64,000 bases of DNA, taken from contig JAQGDQ010000265.1 of assembly GCA_030141605.1 (NCBI GenBank), positions 250,941 to 314,940 on the forward strand, in the 5' to 3' direction. A model generated the notes under the pieces. The model had not been told where the DNA came from. It did no database searches and worked only from the letters and a program-made list of their open reading frames with translations. The translations under genes were made by a program, and so were the position numbers. The stretch comes from Tubiluchus corallicola. Its lineage: Eukaryota > Priapulida > Priapulimorpha > Priapulimorphida > Tubiluchidae. The first letter of the stretch is position 1, and every line of letters starts with the position of its first letter. Positions 62,349 to 64,000 of this stretch are shown here, piece after piece.

Positions 62349-63973
62349 CCAAGTTTATAATTTCATATTTAACAACTTTTTTTGCATTTCAGTTGGCTGT
62401 AATATTTTTGTTCTGACTTGTTTCGATTTGGGCAGAGTGTATTGCAGCTGCCTGATCTGCCGGATTTGTTCCAAGGCTTTTTCAGCAGAGATATCAATAT
62501 TATTTGCCTTCAATAACCTTTCCAGCTCTTTGTAAATGGCATAGGCTGTGAAACAAATACAGATATGGGCTTCAATGCGTTCTTTTAAGCGGTGATAAAC
62601 TGGCCGTATTCGTAAATCAGTTTTTGATATACGAAAAGCTTTTTCCACTTGCCACAACTGACTATAATTCCCGATAACATCTTTTCTCGGTAAATGGGTA
62701 TTGGTTACATAACCCTTCAACCCATCCCAAACTCTATCTGACTGGAACTTATCGTAGTCGATTTTAACGGCAATCTCCCCCGACAGATTCAGATATTTAT
62801 TATACCCGCGATTATTTATGTGATTCTTTGTTAGCTTGCCGGAAGCAACACGTTTTTCAAGTCTTTTTAAGCCCTTCTCTCTGTTTTTTTTATCGTTGAA
62901 GGCTCTTTTTTCTGAGAAGCTGATAATCAACCTTCCATTCTTGTTTTTCAACTCAACTGGCTTGTTTTCTTTAATATCAAGAGCTATAATTTTTTCTTTT
63001 ATTTTTTGACTTTCATTCTTTATCCGTCCTCCAAGTATGTACTCGTATTTGTTTTCAATCAAGGCATTTATGTTCTTCTGCGAGAGTAAAGCTGCATCGG
63101 CAACTACAATAGGCCTTTCGATATTAAATTTATTTTGAAAGGCTTCCAGAACAGGGATTAGTGTTTTTGTTTCAGAGGTGTTTCCCTCGAATATTTGATA
63201 GCCAATCGGGTATCCATATTTACCCACCAGTAAACCTATCATTATTTGCGGTTGTTGATGCTTGCCATCTTTGTTGAATCCGGGAATACGGTAGTCATCT
63301 TCTTCTGATACCTCAAAATACAATGTGGTCATATCATAAAATGCGACACTTATCTTTCCTTTTAGTAGCTTCCTGGTGTGCTTAAAGGTAAGTTGTTCAA
63401 TTTGTGGCTTTAAACTTGTATTTAGCTCGTCAAGGAAACGATAAATAGTGTGTACGCTAACATCTGTATTCAGGTGCTGTCTAAAATAGTCAACGGTTTT
63501 TAATTTGCTTCCCGGGTACACTAACCGACATAATACCAGGTTGCGAAAATAATTGCAGCACCCATCATCCGGAAAGTTAAAGACTTGATAAATTTTGCCT
63601 AAAATTAATTCACTTCCTACAACTTGTAAATGATTGTTTGCAATGCTGTCCACAAAGTTTTCAACCACCAAATCATCGTGTTCAACAAAAAGCGATTGCA
63701 TGCCCCTAAGCCGCTCTATCTCTGTGTTGGTAAGCAATAAAAGCAATTCTTCTTCCCGCTTTGTTTTTGCGCAACCTACGGTTTTTACAACCTTATATTT
63801 ACCATGATTTTTTGAGATTATCTGTACACTCACAGAACCACTCCGATTCTTATTTTTTCGGACAAACATGCATAAAATTAAGCATGCAGCACCCAAAATG
63901 CAAATTTGAAATTCCTATCTTACTGATAATCAGTAGTGCATTCTTGGGGCGTCGTTGTGGTGCACAAAACAGG
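62327..63973 (-). mobile_element. IS1634-family insertion sequence, copy 3 (intact, 1647 bp)
   Basis: It has the same ends (CCTGTTTTGTGCA at 62327, complement ending at 63973) and length as copy 1. It is inserted in the first codons of the IS256 transposase copy 2. Confidence 0.92.
62355..63869 (-). CDS. IS1634-family transposase, copy 3
   Basis: This full-length DDE transposase is about 504 residues from MFVRKNKNRSG, with the frame open to 63896. AFYDMTTLYFE, VVADAALLS and QLWQVEKAFRISKTDLR carry the catalytic Asp, Asp and Glu. Differences from copy 1 include Thr for Ala before NTEIE, Gly for Asp in RLRxMQ, Asp for Gly in ENFVxS, Val for Ala in YFExSEE, and Lys for Arg in LLxANN. The eight-base run that is shortened in copy 2 is intact here. 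It is one of two copies that could supply active transposase. Confidence 0.92.
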   Translation of the reverse strand: MFVRKNKNRSGSVSVQIISKNHGKYKVVKTVGCAKTKREEELLLLLTNTEIERLRGMQSLFVEHDDLVVENFVDSIANNHLQVVGSELILGKIYQVFNFPDDGCCNYFRNLVLCRLVYPGSKLKTVDYFRQHLNTDVSVHTIYRFLDELNTSLKPQIEQLTFKHTRKLLKGKISVAFYDMTTLYFEVSEEDDYRIPGFNKDGKHQQPQIMIGLLVGKYGYPIGYQIFEGNTSETKTLIPVLEAFQNKFNIERPIVVADAALLSQKNINALIENKYEYILGGRIKNESQKIKEKIIALDIKENKPVELKNKNGRLIISFSEKRAFNDKKNREKGLKRLEKRVASGKLTKNHINNRGYNKYLNLSGEIAVKIDYDKFQSDRVWDGLKGYVTNTHLPRKDVIGNYSQLWQVEKAFRISKTDLRIRPVYHRLKERIEAHICICFTAYAIYKELERLLKANNIDISAEKALEQIRQIRQLQYTLPKSKQVRTKILQPTEMQKKLLNMKL

Positions 63974-64000
63974 AGCTCTTCCCCTGAATTAAACTGTTCA
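63974..64000. repeat. Target duplication of IS copy 3, right copy (cut by window end)
   Basis: 27 bp identical to 62272-62298, resuming the interrupted IS256 element. Confidence 0.85.

Overview
The window comes from an AT-rich member of the Bacteroidota, probably Bacteroidales and possibly a marine Marinilabiliales-like lineage. The evidence is the order DUF4270 lipoprotein / short glycogen synthase / panC / panD, several TAnnTTTG-type -7 promoter boxes, a DUF3078 protein, a PspC protein, SusC/D-free fucosidase and sulfatase genes, and Bacteroidota-type insertion sequences. No rRNA, tRNA or CRISPR array was seen.

Layout. 1-5.1 kb is core metabolism and repair (DUF4270, glycogen synthase-like, panC, panD, radA), with an IS1595-type remnant and a decayed trehalose-phosphatase-like remnant. 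5.9-8.4 kb is a two-gene unit: a NapH-like polyferredoxin and a Tat-exported DUF362 protein. 9.0-19.7 kb holds three different GH29 fucosidases, a sulfatase and a PHP phosphodiesterase on alternating strands, interleaved with housekeeping genes (PspC, a SpoU methyltransferase, polyprenyl synthetase). 21.6-27.0 kb is a cobalamin-riboswitch-controlled corrinoid uptake operon (binding protein, permease, ATPase, TonB receptor). 27.0-45.3 kb is mostly chromosome backbone (Omp85-like barrel, DUF3078, UbiA-type prenyltransferase, Gfo/Idh oxidoreductase, DUF1080-PHP protein, small beta-barrel protein, SLC13 transporter, SpoIIE phosphatase, fabG, mnmE).

From the 3' end of mnmE (45.3 kb) to the window end the sequence is accessory. 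A truncated integrative element (zinc/HTH protein, tyrosine recombinase, frameshifted unknown gene, excisionase-like protein, 36-aa peptide) is followed by a pile-up of decayed IS3-type, IS256 and IS407-type elements. Next comes a tightly coupled eight-gene cluster (53.5-60.9 kb) for a CMP-legionaminic-acid-type nonulosonic acid: legB, legC, a neuD-like acyltransferase, legI, a formyltransferase-like gene, legG, a ptmE-like gene and legF. It is flanked by two same-strand IS256 copies.

The most unusual signal is an IS1634-family element present three times. Each copy is flanked by direct repeats of very different length: 113 bp, about 1.55 kb, and a predicted 55 bp (27 bp visible before the window ends). 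The long repeat has duplicated a whole outer-membrane-protein gene, and the two gene copies now differ by in-frame indels. A second unexplained signal is a family of interspersed intergenic repeats in both orientations.
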